Shown piece after piece: positions 49,833-58,539 of a stretch of DNA of 64,000 bases; position 1 is the first letter of the stretch, and each line of letters begins with the position of its first letter. The notes below the pieces were generated by a model. The model did not search any database and had not been told where the DNA came from. It saw nothing but the letters and a program-made list of their open reading frames with translations. The DNA is from Mucilaginibacter hurinus (lineage in GTDB: Bacteria > Bacteroidota > Bacteroidia > Sphingobacteriales > Sphingobacteriaceae): NCBI RefSeq assembly GCF_003324525.1, contig NZ_QGDC01000003.1, forward strand, positions 248,001 through 312,000, written 5' to 3'. A program made the translations under genes and the position numbers.

Positions 49833-50894
49833 CTATTTGCCGGGCACAACCTTGTTTGTTTTTTGCCTTCGTACATACAATTCATCTACTAAAACAATCA
49901 CAATTGCCAGTAGCGGTGTAGCCAGCAATATACCCAATACGCCCGACAATGCCCCCATTAAAACCTGGCTGAGTATGGTTAGTGCAGGTGGTAAGTTTAT
50001 CATACGCTTTTGTACCATAGGCGTAATAATATTGCTCTCCAGTATCTGTATCCCTATGTACATTGCCGCCAGTCCAATGGCCATATTGGGGCTTATGGTA
50101 AAGCCAAGGAGTACTGCCGGTATCATTGCTATCAACGGGCCAAAATTGGGTATAAAATTCAGCAGTCCTGCCATTAGCGCCAGGGTAAGCGCCATAGGAA
50201 TACCCAGTATAGTAAGACCAATACCTGTTAATGTAGCAATGATGAACATGGCTAGCATCATACCTTTCAACCAACCTTTCAGCGAAAGACTAACCCTGTC
50301 AAGTACAACTTTGGCTGTTTCTTTTGCGGGTGGTGGTACAAGTTTCAAAATGCCGTCTTTGTATAATGAAGGGCTTACGGTAAAAAAGATGCCCAGGAAC
50401 AGGATGATATATAAATCGCCAAGCACACCAAAGCTGGTTGTGAAAAAACTCTGCGCTGTGCCCATTAGCTTACCTGTATCATAGCCGGTTGCGCTTTTTA
50501 ATATTTTTTCGCCAATCGTGGTTTTTTTCAGGTTATTCTGTGCATCATTTACTAAACGCGGAAAGTCGTCACTTAAGGCCGATATCTGCGCTGATATAGT
50601 ATTGCCCATAAACCAAAATAGCAATACCACAATAAAAAACGTGCTGAATACCGATATCAGCATGCACGGCAATCGTTTAAGACGGGTACGACGCTGAATG
50701 GCATCGCCTAAGCCGTGAAAAAACACCGCGATAAGTGAACCTGCCAGCACCATCAGTAAAACGCTGAAAGCTACCCTTAGTATTAATATAACGCAAACTG
50801 AAAGGGCAAGTATGCCAACTACTATCCAAACTTTATGCGCGAAAGAAAGTTCGCTGTCTGCCTTACCGGTGGGGGTTTCTTTGCTCATTGCCAT
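49833..50894 (-). CDS. AI-2E family transporter (PerM-like permease)
   Basis: This 353-residue membrane protein has about seven or eight transmembrane helices. It has the family-typical stretch FGPLIAMIPAVLLGF and a GVLGILLATPLLAIVIVLVDELY block at the C-terminus. Family members export small molecules or act as Na+/H+ antiporters; the link to autoinducer-2 is historical. The substrate is unknown. The N-terminal 15 residues are polar. Confidence 0.9.
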   Translation of the reverse strand: MAMSKETPTGKADSELSFAHKVWIVVGILALSVCVILILRVAFSVLLMVLAGSLIAVFFHGLGDAIQRRTRLKRLPCMLISVFSTFFIVVLLFWFMGNTISAQISALSDDFPRLVNDAQNNLKKTTIGEKILKSATGYDTGKLMGTAQSFFTTSFGVLGDLYIILFLGIFFTVSPSLYKDGILKLVPPPAKETAKVVLDRVSLSLKGWLKGMMLAMFIIATLTGIGLTILGIPMALTLALMAGLLNFIPNFGPLIAMIPAVLLGFTISPNMAIGLAAMYIGIQILESNIITPMVQKRMINLPPALTILSQVLMGALSGVLGILLATPLLAIVIVLVDELYVRRQKTNKVVPGK

Positions 50895-50980
50895 TGGATG
50901 GTTTATTTATCATAAAAGGGAGTTACAGCTCAATTGTTTTGAAACAGTAATGCTATTAAATGAGATGCCAACGACTTGTA

Positions 50981-52339
50981 CTAGCAAACGGGTAGCAGCA
51001 CCTGTATCTCCGTACCCTTACTTTCTTCAGAAAGGATGCCGATAGAACCTTTATGTAAACGGATGATGTTCAGTGTAAGGGGCAGGCCAATGCCGTGGCC
51101 TTCAAATTCATTGGTATTTGATGCACGGAAAAAAGGCTCGAAAATATGCTGCTGTTCTTTTAAAGGTATGCCGATGCCCTTATCGGCTATAGATATTAAT
51201 ATTCGCCCCCGTTCGGTAGTAATTTTTATATCCACGGGTTGGTTATTTGAATATTTACAGGCATTCAGTACAATATTGCTTACTGCCAATCGTAACAGGT
51301 TAATATTGCCCTCAGTGCATAGCTGGCTTTCATCTGCCGGAAAGGCAGAAAAGTCAATATCAATAACACTTTGTTCATCAATCTTCTTTACAGATTCTAC
51401 CACGTCGAGCACCAGCTCATCAACCCTAATTTTTTGCCAGTTTTGCTTTTTACCATCAAAACCCGTTTGCGCTAGTCCCAGTAAACTAGTTAAAATATCT
51501 TCAAGCTTTTGGGCTTCAGCCAAAATTGTTTTTGTAGATAGTTTTACATCTTCACTTAAATTGCTCCTGGTAAGCAACAGTTCGGTTTCGCTGGTAATTA
51601 TAGTGAGCGGCGTGCGCAATTCGTGCGAAGCATTACTCACGAAATTATTTTGTGTCTCAAAAGAAGTTTCAAGCCGGATAAGCATGTTGTTAAACGTTAA
51701 CACCAACTCAGCTATTTCATCTTTGCCGTTAATTTCGGGCAATCGCTGGTGCAGGTTGTTGGCGGTAATATTTTTAACTTCTTTAATTATATTGCTAAGC
51801 GGCCGTATTGTATAGTTTGAAAAAACACTGCCGGCTAAGCTGGTTAAAACAGCGGACACTATAAAAATAATTATTAGTATCCGTCTTAGTTCAGCTAATT
51901 CCTTATAACCGTACGGGTCCGCAGCGCTTACCATCACTATGTACCGGCCTTTGGGGGTGTCAAAAAATTTGCCGGCATAAAAAAGGTTTCCGCGTGTGTA
52001 ACGTGCCTTACCCTTCTTTAATATAGTAGTATAAAATTCGTCAGGTATATTAACCGGCTTTTTAAGTTCACGGCCGTTTTGGTCAGGTAACTTTATTAAA
52101 TGGTCGCGTTCTTCCGCCAGCTTTTCCAGGTATTGCTTCCTAACGTCCTGGTACGCTGCTGACGTTTCGCCCGGATATAGGTTAATACGCGCAGCCAGGT
52201 TAACACGGGCCTCTAAACGTTTAAAAAAATCCTCAAAATTAAATTCATATACAAAATAAAAGATAGCCGCGTTAAGCAGCATTAAGCCCGTAGTTGAGAT
52301 AACAAAAAACAGTAGCGTTATCTTGGCCTTTATCTTCAT
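50981..52339 (-). CDS. Membrane sensor histidine kinase
   Basis: This 452-residue kinase has transmembrane helices at about 8-30 and 152-175 enclosing a ~120-residue periplasmic sensor domain, then a HAMP linker (about 177-230). The H box is SNASHELRTPL (His239), and the ATPase has N (VSNIVLNACKYS), G1 (ADKGIGIP), F (FEPFFRA) and G2 (GHGIGLPL) boxes. Its ATG overlaps the stop of the response regulator gene by 4 nt (ATGA), so they form one system. The signal is unknown. Confidence 0.95.
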   Translation of the reverse strand: MKIKAKITLLFFVISTTGLMLLNAAIFYFVYEFNFEDFFKRLEARVNLAARINLYPGETSAAYQDVRKQYLEKLAEERDHLIKLPDQNGRELKKPVNIPDEFYTTILKKGKARYTRGNLFYAGKFFDTPKGRYIVMVSAADPYGYKELAELRRILIIIFIVSAVLTSLAGSVFSNYTIRPLSNIIKEVKNITANNLHQRLPEINGKDEIAELVLTFNNMLIRLETSFETQNNFVSNASHELRTPLTIITSETELLLTRSNLSEDVKLSTKTILAEAQKLEDILTSLLGLAQTGFDGKKQNWQKIRVDELVLDVVESVKKIDEQSVIDIDFSAFPADESQLCTEGNINLLRLAVSNIVLNACKYSNNQPVDIKITTERGRILISIADKGIGIPLKEQQHIFEPFFRASNTNEFEGHGIGLPLTLNIIRLHKGSIGILSEESKGTEIQVLLPVC

Positions 52340-53022
52340 CCCTCTTCGCCCTTTAACATATAACCCATACCAAAAATGGTATGTATTAATTTAACGTCAT
52401 GCTCACTATCAACCTTCTTCCGTAGATAATTCACATATACATCTACCACGTTAGTTCCCATGTTAAAGTCAATATCCCATACATTTTCAAGTATTTGTAT
52501 CCGGGATAGCACCCGGTTTTGATTTTGCGCAAAGTACTCCAGTAACCGGTATTCCGTTGCAGTAAGGTTTATTGGCTTGTTATTGCGTTTAGCTGTTTTT
52601 GACTCTATATCCAACTCTAAATCACGTATCTGAATAATTGATTTAGCAATCTTTCCACCTTTTCTACGACGGATGAGCGTACGTATCCTGGCTTCGAGCT
52701 CAACAAACTTAAAGGGCTTAACCAGGTAGTCATCAGCACCGCTATTTAGTCCTGTTACTATATTTTCTGTGCTTGAAAGGGCAGTAAGCATCATTATGGC
52801 AATATCCTCATCCTTTTTTCGCACCTCGCGGCACACCTGCATACCGTTTATGCCCGGCAGCATCAGGTCTAATATAATCATGTCAAAGGTATGATTTAAA
52901 GCCATGTCAAGCCCCGTAATCCCGTCTGCAGCTACACTAACCTCCATGCCTGCATCGGTTAGTCCCCTGCTAATCACCGATACCAAACCGGGCTCATCTT
53001 CAATAAGTAATACTTTGATCAT
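52336..53022 (-). CDS. OmpR/PhoB-family response regulator
   Basis: From the ATG at 53022 this is a 228-residue regulator. It has a receiver domain with Glu8-Asp9, phosphoacceptor Asp52 (IILDLMLPG) and Lys in YLVKPFKF, followed by a winged-helix DNA-binding domain with LTATEYRLLEYF and TNVVDVYVNYLRKKVD. The open frame runs 92 codons further upstream, but that part shows no domain and crosses the promoter, so it is not used. It is the first gene of the pair with the kinase. Confidence 0.95.
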   Translation of the reverse strand: MIKVLLIEDEPGLVSVISRGLTDAGMEVSVAADGITGLDMALNHTFDMIILDLMLPGINGMQVCREVRKKDEDIAIMMLTALSSTENIVTGLNSGADDYLVKPFKFVELEARIRTLIRRRKGGKIAKSIIQIRDLELDIESKTAKRNNKPINLTATEYRLLEYFAQNQNRVLSRIQILENVWDIDFNMGTNVVDVYVNYLRKKVDSEHDVKLIHTIFGMGYMLKGEEG

Positions 53023-53040
53023 GTAGTAACTGCAAACACA

Positions 53041-53048
53041 CAAAACTA
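53041..53048 (-). promoter_or_regulatory. -7 box TAGTTTTG of the two-component operon
   Basis: A perfect TAnnTTTG box on the minus strand lies 18 nt before the ATG at 53022. This supports that start codon over the long upstream extension. Confidence 0.6.
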
Positions 53049-53149
53049 TACTTTTATGATTTGGTTTGCTTGTATTTCCATTTTTTTTACCTCCTATTAA
53101 AATCATTTTGTAAAAAGCACGTTCATAATTAATATTATTTATTAAAACT

Positions 53150-53626
53150 ATGTCTGCAAATAGCCTTTTAATAATGTTAAGCGTACTTTTTTTCACTGGA
53201 AGCGCTAAAACACAGTCCTTACCCCTAAAAAGAGTATCCAAAACTTTGTATAGTACTATAATAGACATGGACCGGCAAGTATTTGAGGCGTACAACAAGT
53301 GCGACCTCGATAAATTCGAAGAGTTTTTTACCCGGGATGTCGAATTTTTTCATGACCGTACGGGTTACACTGAATCAAGACACGACCTGATGAAGAGTAT
53401 GAAAAGCCTTTGTGAAAACGGGGGCTTGCTACGTCAATTGGTGAGTGCTCAGGTATATCCGTTAGATTTTTATGGTGCTGTTGAAATAGGCACGCATCGC
53501 TTTTATAAATTAACAAACGGAAAAAAAGAATTAATCAGCAGTGCCCGGTTTATAAACATCTGGAAAAAAGACGATGATGACTGGAAAATTGCCCGGGTTG
53601 TAAGCTACGACCACAAAAATCTGTAA
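53150..53626 (+). CDS. Secreted NTF2-like (DUF4440-type) protein
   Basis: This 158-residue protein has a signal peptide (about residues 1-22). The mature part is a cone-like NTF2 fold: a helix FEAYNKCDLDKFEEFF, a strand DVEFFHDRTGY and a C-terminal RFINIWKKDDDDWKIARVVSYDH. Such proteins are often small enzymes or binding domains; nothing points to a particular ligand. It is divergent from the two-component operon and could be a regulated target of it. Confidence 0.8.
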   Translation: MSANSLLIMLSVLFFTGSAKTQSLPLKRVSKTLYSTIIDMDRQVFEAYNKCDLDKFEEFFTRDVEFFHDRTGYTESRHDLMKSMKSLCENGGLLRQLVSAQVYPLDFYGAVEIGTHRFYKLTNGKKELISSARFINIWKKDDDDWKIARVVSYDHKNL

Positions 53627-53705
53627 CAGCAATCATGCTGTAAATATTTCTAATTTCTATATGGCTTGGTACCCAAGTGGCAATGGGAAATTGGGGAGCG
53701 GTAAA

Positions 53706-55169
53706 TTAGCCAAACAGTAAACCAAACACTTCCTCAATATTTCCCACCGTCTTTACATCAATGGTAGAACGCGAAAAATCAATACGCTTTTTATCGCCGG
53801 CCTTCGGGAGGTTATATTTTGAGATAAATATCTGTTCAAAGCCAAGTTTCTGCGCTTCAGCTATACGTTGCTCAACGCGGTTCACTGCCCTTATTTCGCC
53901 CGACAAACCAATTTCACCTGCAAAACACACCTTTGACGAGATAGGAATATCCTCATGTGATGAAATGATAGCGGCTGCCAGTCCCAGGTCGATAGCAGGG
54001 TCCTCAACACGGATTCCGCCGGTTATATTTAAAAAAACATCCTTTGCACCCAAACGGAAACCGCACCGCTTTTCGAGCACGGCCAGCAACATGCTCATTC
54101 GCCGGGTATCAAAACCCGTAGCAGTACGTTGCGGTGTGCCGTAGGCCGATGTGCTTACCAAAGCCTGGGTTTCAATCAGCATGGGGCGTAGTCCCTCCAG
54201 CGTAGCCGATATTGTAATGCCGCTTAATGGCTCATCTCGCTGCGAGAGCAAAATCTCCGAGGGATTTGAAACCTCGCGGAGCCCTTCACCCAGCATCTCA
54301 TATATCCCCAACTCTGATGCTGATCCGAAACGGTTTTTTACCGCCCGTAAAATGCGGTATACATGATGGCGGTCACCTTCAAACTGCAATACGGTATCAA
54401 CCATGTGTTCCAGTATTTTCGGACCGGCTATCATACCGTCTTTTGTAATGTGACCTATTAAAAATACCGGTGTTGAAGTTTCCTTGGCAAACCTGAGCAA
54501 CTCGGCTGTGCACTCGCGGACCTGCGATACGCTACCGGGCGTAGACTCAATATGCGCCGAATGCAGTGTTTGTATCGAGTCAATCACCACAAGGTCGGGT
54601 TGCAGTTGTTCTATCTGCTTAAAAATGTTTTGCGTAGCGGTTTCAGTAAGAATATATGCGCCTGCCCTTCCATCTCCGGGTATATGAGCAGGCGAGTTAC
54701 CGGCTTTCAGCTTTTCAAAAGCTTTGCCTTCAGGAGATGGCTGTGTCAATCTTTCGGCCCGCATTTTAATCTGCATCTCACTTTCTTCACCCGATACGTA
54801 CAGCACCTTCAGGTTCGGCATATTAAGTGCCAATTGCAGCATAAGGGTTGATTTACCTATTCCCGGCTCGCCGCCTATCAATACTAACGAACCCGGTACC
54901 ACACCGCCGCCTAATACGCGGTTAAACTCTTTGTCCGGCGTTAGTACGCGGTGCTCTTCATGGTAAGTGATGTCTGCTACCTGTACCGGCTTATTACTAC
55001 GCTGTAAGCTGGTTGAAGGGGCTTTCCAATCGGGCACAGAAGTGCTGGCTTTTTCAATGATTTCTTCAGCAAAAGTGTTCCACTGCCCGCATGATGGGCA
55101 TTTACCCAGCCACTTAGCCGACTCGTAGCCGCAGCTTTGACAGAAGTATGCAAATTTAGTTTTAGCCAC
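53706..55169 (-). CDS. radA: DNA repair protein RadA, with in-frame insertion
   Basis: This 487-residue protein helps process recombination intermediates. It has a four-Cys zinc finger (Cys10, 13, 24, 27), a RecA-like ATPase with Walker A GGEPGIGKST (99-108), the KNRFGS motif and a C-terminal Lon-like domain (FLNITGGIRVEDPAIDLGLAAAI). The start codon is GTG. Residues about 142-169 are an extra, Pro/Gly-rich segment between the MRAERL helix and the YILTET strand, where E. coli RadA has about nine residues. The DNA of this insert is rich in inverted repeats. Confidence 0.95.
   Translation of the reverse strand: MAKTKFAYFCQSCGYESAKWLGKCPSCGQWNTFAEEIIEKASTSVPDWKAPSTSLQRSNKPVQVADITYHEEHRVLTPDKEFNRVLGGGVVPGSLVLIGGEPGIGKSTLMLQLALNMPNLKVLYVSGEESEMQIKMRAERLTQPSPEGKAFEKLKAGNSPAHIPGDGRAGAYILTETATQNIFKQIEQLQPDLVVIDSIQTLHSAHIESTPGSVSQVRECTAELLRFAKETSTPVFLIGHITKDGMIAGPKILEHMVDTVLQFEGDRHHVYRILRAVKNRFGSASELGIYEMLGEGLREVSNPSEILLSQRDEPLSGITISATLEGLRPMLIETQALVSTSAYGTPQRTATGFDTRRMSMLLAVLEKRCGFRLGAKDVFLNITGGIRVEDPAIDLGLAAAIISSHEDIPISSKVCFAGEIGLSGEIRAVNRVEQRIAEAQKLGFEQIFISKYNLPKAGDKKRIDFSRSTIDVKTVGNIEEVFGLLFG
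54660..54746. repeat. Palindromic in-frame insert within radA
   Basis: This segment contains GGAGATGG (54733-54740) matched by CCATCTCC (54670-54677), GCCTGC (54660-54665) matched by GCAGGC (54688-54693), and a local palindrome AGCTTTT-C-AAAAGCT (54709-54723). It encodes the extra residues about 142-169 of RadA, including TQPSPEG. The mix of inverted repeats and an in-frame, poorly conserved peptide suggests a palindromic element captured in the gene. Confidence 0.5.
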
Positions 55170-55363
55170 TATCAGAATACCAGATTATTGAGTGCAAATG
55201 TGCAGATTTTATTTTTCTAATTTATGGATTTACTAAATATTTTAGCAGCCAAAATGTAAGACTATCTGAGCCCATCGCGGGGCTTAAGGCTCACAGGACA
55301 TTGGTACGGGTATCAGTTGCAAATTTAAGTTAAACGTTACTTCTCAATCATGGCCACAGATTC

Positions 55364-55405
55364 AAAAAAAAAGATGTGCAGACGCTTTACCAGCATCTGC
55401 ACATC
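55364..55405 (-). terminator. Terminator of the RNase G/E gene
   Basis: On the minus strand a perfect 10-bp stem (GATGTGCAGA/TCTGCACATC) is followed by nine T residues, 24 nt after the stop codon. Confidence 0.92.
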
Positions 55406-55429
55406 GCAACTGTAATCTTAAATCGGAAA

Positions 55430-56980
55430 TTACAGCTTTATCTCTTCATCCTTAGCCGAGAAAAACCTGAACTCGGTTATCTGGTATGATGGATTGGTTT
55501 TAACTTTTATCCATTGCTTGTACTTAAAGTACCATTTCATCTGGATATTGAACAGGCCTTTTTTAATGTAAGCCTCAATGTAGGGGTGTACGCAAAGCGT
55601 AATATTTTTTTCATTCTGCTCAACCAGGATATAGTTAAAATTATTCTCTATATCATCAAGCAGCAGTATGGTAGGGCGTATAGCCCCGGTACCGTGACAT
55701 GTTGGGCACAGCTCACTGGTAACAATATTCATTTCGGGCCGTACGCGCTGGCGGGTTATCTGCACCAATCCGAATTTGCTTGGCGGCAATATTGTATGCT
55801 TTGCCCTGTCGTGCGACATTTCGGCGCGCAGGTAATCAAATAGTTCCTTACGATTGGCAGGCTTGTGCATGTCAATAAAGTCAATAACCACAATACCGCC
55901 CATATCACGCAACCGCAATTGCCGGGCAATTTCGCGTGCAGCTTCTTTATTTACCTGGAATGCATTTTCTTCCTGGTTCTCTTTATTGGCTGTACGGTTG
56001 CCACTGTTTACGTCAATAACGTGCAATGCTTCTGTATGCTCAATAACCAAATACGCACCGCCTGCAAGATTTACCGTTTTGCCAAAGGCGCCTTTTATCT
56101 GCTTTTCAATACCGTGATGTTCAAATATCGGTTCGCGATGTTTATGCAAGCGTACAATGTTCTCCAGATCGGGTGAAATATCGCGTACATACGAGCGCAC
56201 TTCTTCGTGCATCGCGCTATCGTTAAGATAGATATTTTGAAAATCCGAGTTAAGCAGGTCCCTTAGTAAGGTAGAGGTACGATCAATTTCGCCCAGAATC
56301 TTTTTAGATGGCTCCACCGATGGCAGCTTGGTAATAAGTATTTCCCATTTGGCAATAAGATCAAGCAGATCCTTTTGCATTTCGGTAACACCTTTTCCTT
56401 CAGATACAGTACGGATAATAACACCAAAGTGCTTGGGTTTGATACTTTCAATTACCTTACGAAGTCGGTTGCGCTCGGTATTGCTTTTTATCTTTTTTGA
56501 GATTGATATAACCTCTGAAAAAGGCACAAGCACAACATAACGTCCGGCAATAGAAAGATCAGCACTTAGCCTGGGGCCTTTGGTTGATATCGGCTCTTTG
56601 GCAATTTGTACAGGTATAACCTGTCCCTTTGTAAACACCTCGGATATTTTACCACCCTTGTTTATATCTGCCTCAAGCTTAAAGTTATCTAAAAGCTTTG
56701 ACTGATATCCCCCGCTACGTACCTGCTTGGTTAGCTTAAGCAGACTTTTAACCTGCGGACCAAGATCAAGATAATGCAAAAAAGCATCCTTCTCGTAACC
56801 AACATCAACAAATGCAGCATTTAAACCGGGCATTATTTTTTTTATTTTGCCCAAATAAATATCACCAACCGTATAATTGTTGGTAGTCTGCTCTTTATGA
56901 AGTTCTACGAGTTGTTTATCCTGTAGTAATGCAATGGTAGCTCCGTTAGGGGATAGATCGATAATAAGTTCTTTTATCAA
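55430..56980 (-). CDS. rng: Ribonuclease G/E family endoribonuclease
   Basis: This 516-residue Mg-dependent endoribonuclease works in rRNA maturation and RNA turnover. It has an S1-like domain (about 37-125, with VGDIYLGKIKKIMPGLNAAFVDVGYEKDAFLH) interrupted by a charged insertion. Catalytic Asp blocks are HVIDVNSG and VVIDFIDM, and CPTCHGTG is the zinc link for dimerisation. There is no RNase E-type scaffold tail, so it is RNase G-like. The start codon is TTG at 56980; the upstream ATG is followed by a stop and cannot be used. Confidence 0.94.
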   Translation of the reverse strand: MIKELIIDLSPNGATIALLQDKQLVELHKEQTTNNYTVGDIYLGKIKKIMPGLNAAFVDVGYEKDAFLHYLDLGPQVKSLLKLTKQVRSGGYQSKLLDNFKLEADINKGGKISEVFTKGQVIPVQIAKEPISTKGPRLSADLSIAGRYVVLVPFSEVISISKKIKSNTERNRLRKVIESIKPKHFGVIIRTVSEGKGVTEMQKDLLDLIAKWEILITKLPSVEPSKKILGEIDRTSTLLRDLLNSDFQNIYLNDSAMHEEVRSYVRDISPDLENIVRLHKHREPIFEHHGIEKQIKGAFGKTVNLAGGAYLVIEHTEALHVIDVNSGNRTANKENQEENAFQVNKEAAREIARQLRLRDMGGIVVIDFIDMHKPANRKELFDYLRAEMSHDRAKHTILPPSKFGLVQITRQRVRPEMNIVTSELCPTCHGTGAIRPTILLLDDIENNFNYILVEQNEKNITLCVHPYIEAYIKKGLFNIQMKWYFKYKQWIKVKTNPSYQITEFRFFSAKDEEIKL

Positions 56981-57022
56981 TTGCTACTCCATTTCTTCAA
57001 AGCGGCAACTAAACTGCGGCCG

Positions 57023-57030
57023 CAAATTTA
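57023..57030 (-). promoter_or_regulatory. -7 box TAAATTTG of the RNase G/E gene
   Basis: A perfect TAnnTTTG box on the minus strand lies 42 nt before the TTG start codon. Confidence 0.6.
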
Positions 57031-57060
57031 TAAGAAGATAAAAACAACAACATACAAAGT

Positions 57061-57082
57061 TAGCCCGCATAATAGCGGGCTA
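57061..57082 (-). terminator. Hairpin after the bS22-like gene, possible terminator
   Basis: A perfect 8-bp stem (TAGCCCGC/GCGGGCTA) with a 6-nt loop lies 17 nt after the stop codon of the 29-residue gene. The downstream T content is modest, so termination may be partial. Confidence 0.5.
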
Positions 57083-57099
57083 TAAGCTACATCGGCAGC

Positions 57100-57189
57100 T
57101 TATTTCTTTTTATGTCTATTTTTTCTTAAACGTTTTTTACGTTTATGGGTAGCCATTTTGTGTCTTTTACGTTTTTTACCGCTCGGCAT
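57100..57189 (-). CDS. 29-residue AURKAIP1/COX24-domain (mS38/bS22-like) protein
   Basis: This very short, extremely basic peptide begins MPSGKKRKRHKM and ends KKRLRKNRHKKK. Its pattern KKRK-R-HKMxTHKRKKRLRKNRHK is that of the AURKAIP1/COX24 family, to which mitochondrial mS38 and mycobacterial small ribosomal protein bS22 belong. It probably binds the small ribosomal subunit near the decoding site, but that role in Bacteroidota is inferred by homology. It follows the TPR gene by 27 nt. Confidence 0.85.
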   Translation of the reverse strand: MPSGKKRKRHKMATHKRKKRLRKNRHKKK

Positions 57190-57216
57190 GATCTTTAATT
57201 TTTTTAATGTAACTTA

Positions 57217-58062
57217 TTAATTTAATTCCTTTATAAAATCATCAATGCGCTTCCCGAAAGCCGGGTCGGGCATCATTTCTTTACATTTGTTATAAGCTTC
57301 GATAGCTTCTTTTTTACGTCCCAGCTGTTTATAGCTTTCGGCAAGATAAAAGTAAGGCTCTACCTCAGGCTTCTGAGCTATCACAGTTTTAAACCGCTCA
57401 ACCGCTTTATCATACTGGCCAGACTTCATTGAGAAAACACCCAACGCCAGGTTGGCATTGCGGTTAGCCGGATCTTTAGCAACTACTTCACGCAACAATG
57501 TTATACCCTGCATGGGGCTTGGTGCACCCCCGTTTACATAAGCTACACCCAAACCGGTTTTAGCATCCAAATTCTCTGCATCCAGTTTGCGTGCGTTCTC
57601 AAACGCTTCAACAGCATTAGCCATATATGCCGGTTGTGCAGCAGTATCCTGCGTGGTTTTAAAGGCTTCGTTAAAACGGTTGCCGGCATTTATCCAGTTA
57701 TCAACAGTGTTTGCTTTTTGCGCTATCGCCTTGTAGTAAAATGCAGCAGGCGCTGGCTGATTAACATCATCCCATTGTGCAGCAAGCTGCTTTTCTATAG
57801 CCGGCTTATCGGCTTCCGGTGCAGCTTTAAGCTTCTCTTCCAGTTCTACAATCTTAGCTGCCAAACCCTGGCCTATCACCGCTTTAGCTGCTTCAGATAT
57901 TTCGCTTAAGCTTATAGCAGCGGTAGTATTAGAGGCAGCAGGCGCAGCGGCAGTTTCCTTGGCCACATCTTTAGCTTTTTCTAAACCGCGCACGGGCTGC
58001 ATATACAAATAGCCCATAATAACCAATACGGCTACAACTGCGGCTATTTGTCCTTTTTTCAT
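57217..58062 (-). CDS. Membrane-anchored tetratricopeptide repeat protein
   Basis: This 281-residue protein has an N-terminal transmembrane anchor (about residues 6-22) and an Ala-rich linker with a coiled-coil stretch (about 60-100). At least three TPR-like helix pairs follow (AVEAFENARKLDAENLDAKTG, NRNANLALGVFSMKSGQYDKA, VEPYFYLAESYKQLGRKKEA). It likely scaffolds a complex in the periplasm or at the membrane. It starts 11 nt after the HU gene and precedes the bS22-like gene, so all three may be one transcript. Confidence 0.88.
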   Translation of the reverse strand: MKKGQIAAVVAVLVIMGYLYMQPVRGLEKAKDVAKETAAAPAASNTTAAISLSEISEAAKAVIGQGLAAKIVELEEKLKAAPEADKPAIEKQLAAQWDDVNQPAPAAFYYKAIAQKANTVDNWINAGNRFNEAFKTTQDTAAQPAYMANAVEAFENARKLDAENLDAKTGLGVAYVNGGAPSPMQGITLLREVVAKDPANRNANLALGVFSMKSGQYDKAVERFKTVIAQKPEVEPYFYLAESYKQLGRKKEAIEAYNKCKEMMPDPAFGKRIDDFIKELN

Positions 58063-58073
58063 TTGTAAATTAA

Positions 58074-58376
58074 TTATTTGCTTGATTTACCGGCTTTATT
58101 GCCCGATTTAACCTTTTCAACAAAAGTTTTTGCAGGTTTAAAGCTTGGTACAAAATGCTCCGGAATGATTATGGCAGTATTTTTTGAAATATTACGTGCA
58201 GTCTTTTTCGCCCTCTTTTTAACAACAAAACTTCCGAAACCTCTAACATAAACATTTTCGCCGGCTACCATTGAGCCCTTAACTACTTTAAAAAACGCCT
58301 CAACAGTTTCCTGTACATCAACTTTCTCTATTCCTGTTTTAGATGAGATTTCAGTTATAATTTCTGCCTTAGTCAT
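58074..58376 (-). CDS. HU/IHF-family DNA-binding protein
   Basis: This 100-residue nucleoid protein starts MTKAEIITEISSKTGI and has the HU core GFGSFVVKKRAKKTARN leading into the DNA-wrapping beta arm, where the tip reads NTAIIIPE. The C-terminus is Lys/Ser-rich. It resembles the HU/IHF types of Bacteroidota and bends DNA. It heads a leftward transcript with the TPR and bS22-like genes. Confidence 0.93.
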   Translation of the reverse strand: MTKAEIITEISSKTGIEKVDVQETVEAFFKVVKGSMVAGENVYVRGFGSFVVKKRAKKTARNISKNTAIIIPEHFVPSFKPAKTFVEKVKSGNKAGKSSK

Positions 58377-58426
58377 ATCTGATTTTCTTTATTTATATAT
58401 ATAATTACTTAACTGTTTTGGGGTTG

Positions 58427-58434
58427 CAAAAGTA
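58427..58434 (-). promoter_or_regulatory. -7 box TACTTTTG of the HU operon
   Basis: A perfect TAnnTTTG box on the minus strand lies 50 nt before the HU ATG, giving a longer A+T-rich 5'UTR than most genes here. Confidence 0.6.
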
Positions 58435-58526
58435 CCGCTTTATCGGCAATAATTGAAATTAATGTGGCTTTTTTTTTATAAGGGGTAAAATGCACAGCAA
58501 ATACAAACGCTTTACCATGGCATTGT

Positions 58527-58534
58527 TACATTTG
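58527..58534 (+). promoter_or_regulatory. -7 box TACATTTG, 5 nt before mutY ATG
   Basis: A perfect TAnnTTTG box ends 5 nt before the mutY ATG, predicting a leaderless transcript. Confidence 0.6.
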
Positions 58535-58539
58535 ATGTA

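Noticed and set aside
51036..51815. 259-residue ORF antisense to the sensor kinase
   Set aside because: Ser/Ile-rich composition and full overlap with a well-supported kinase gene; no start signal.
52336..53298. A 320-residue form of the response regulator with a novel N-terminal domain
   Set aside because: The extra 92 codons have no domain and contain the promoter box at 53041-53048; the receiver starts normally at 53022.
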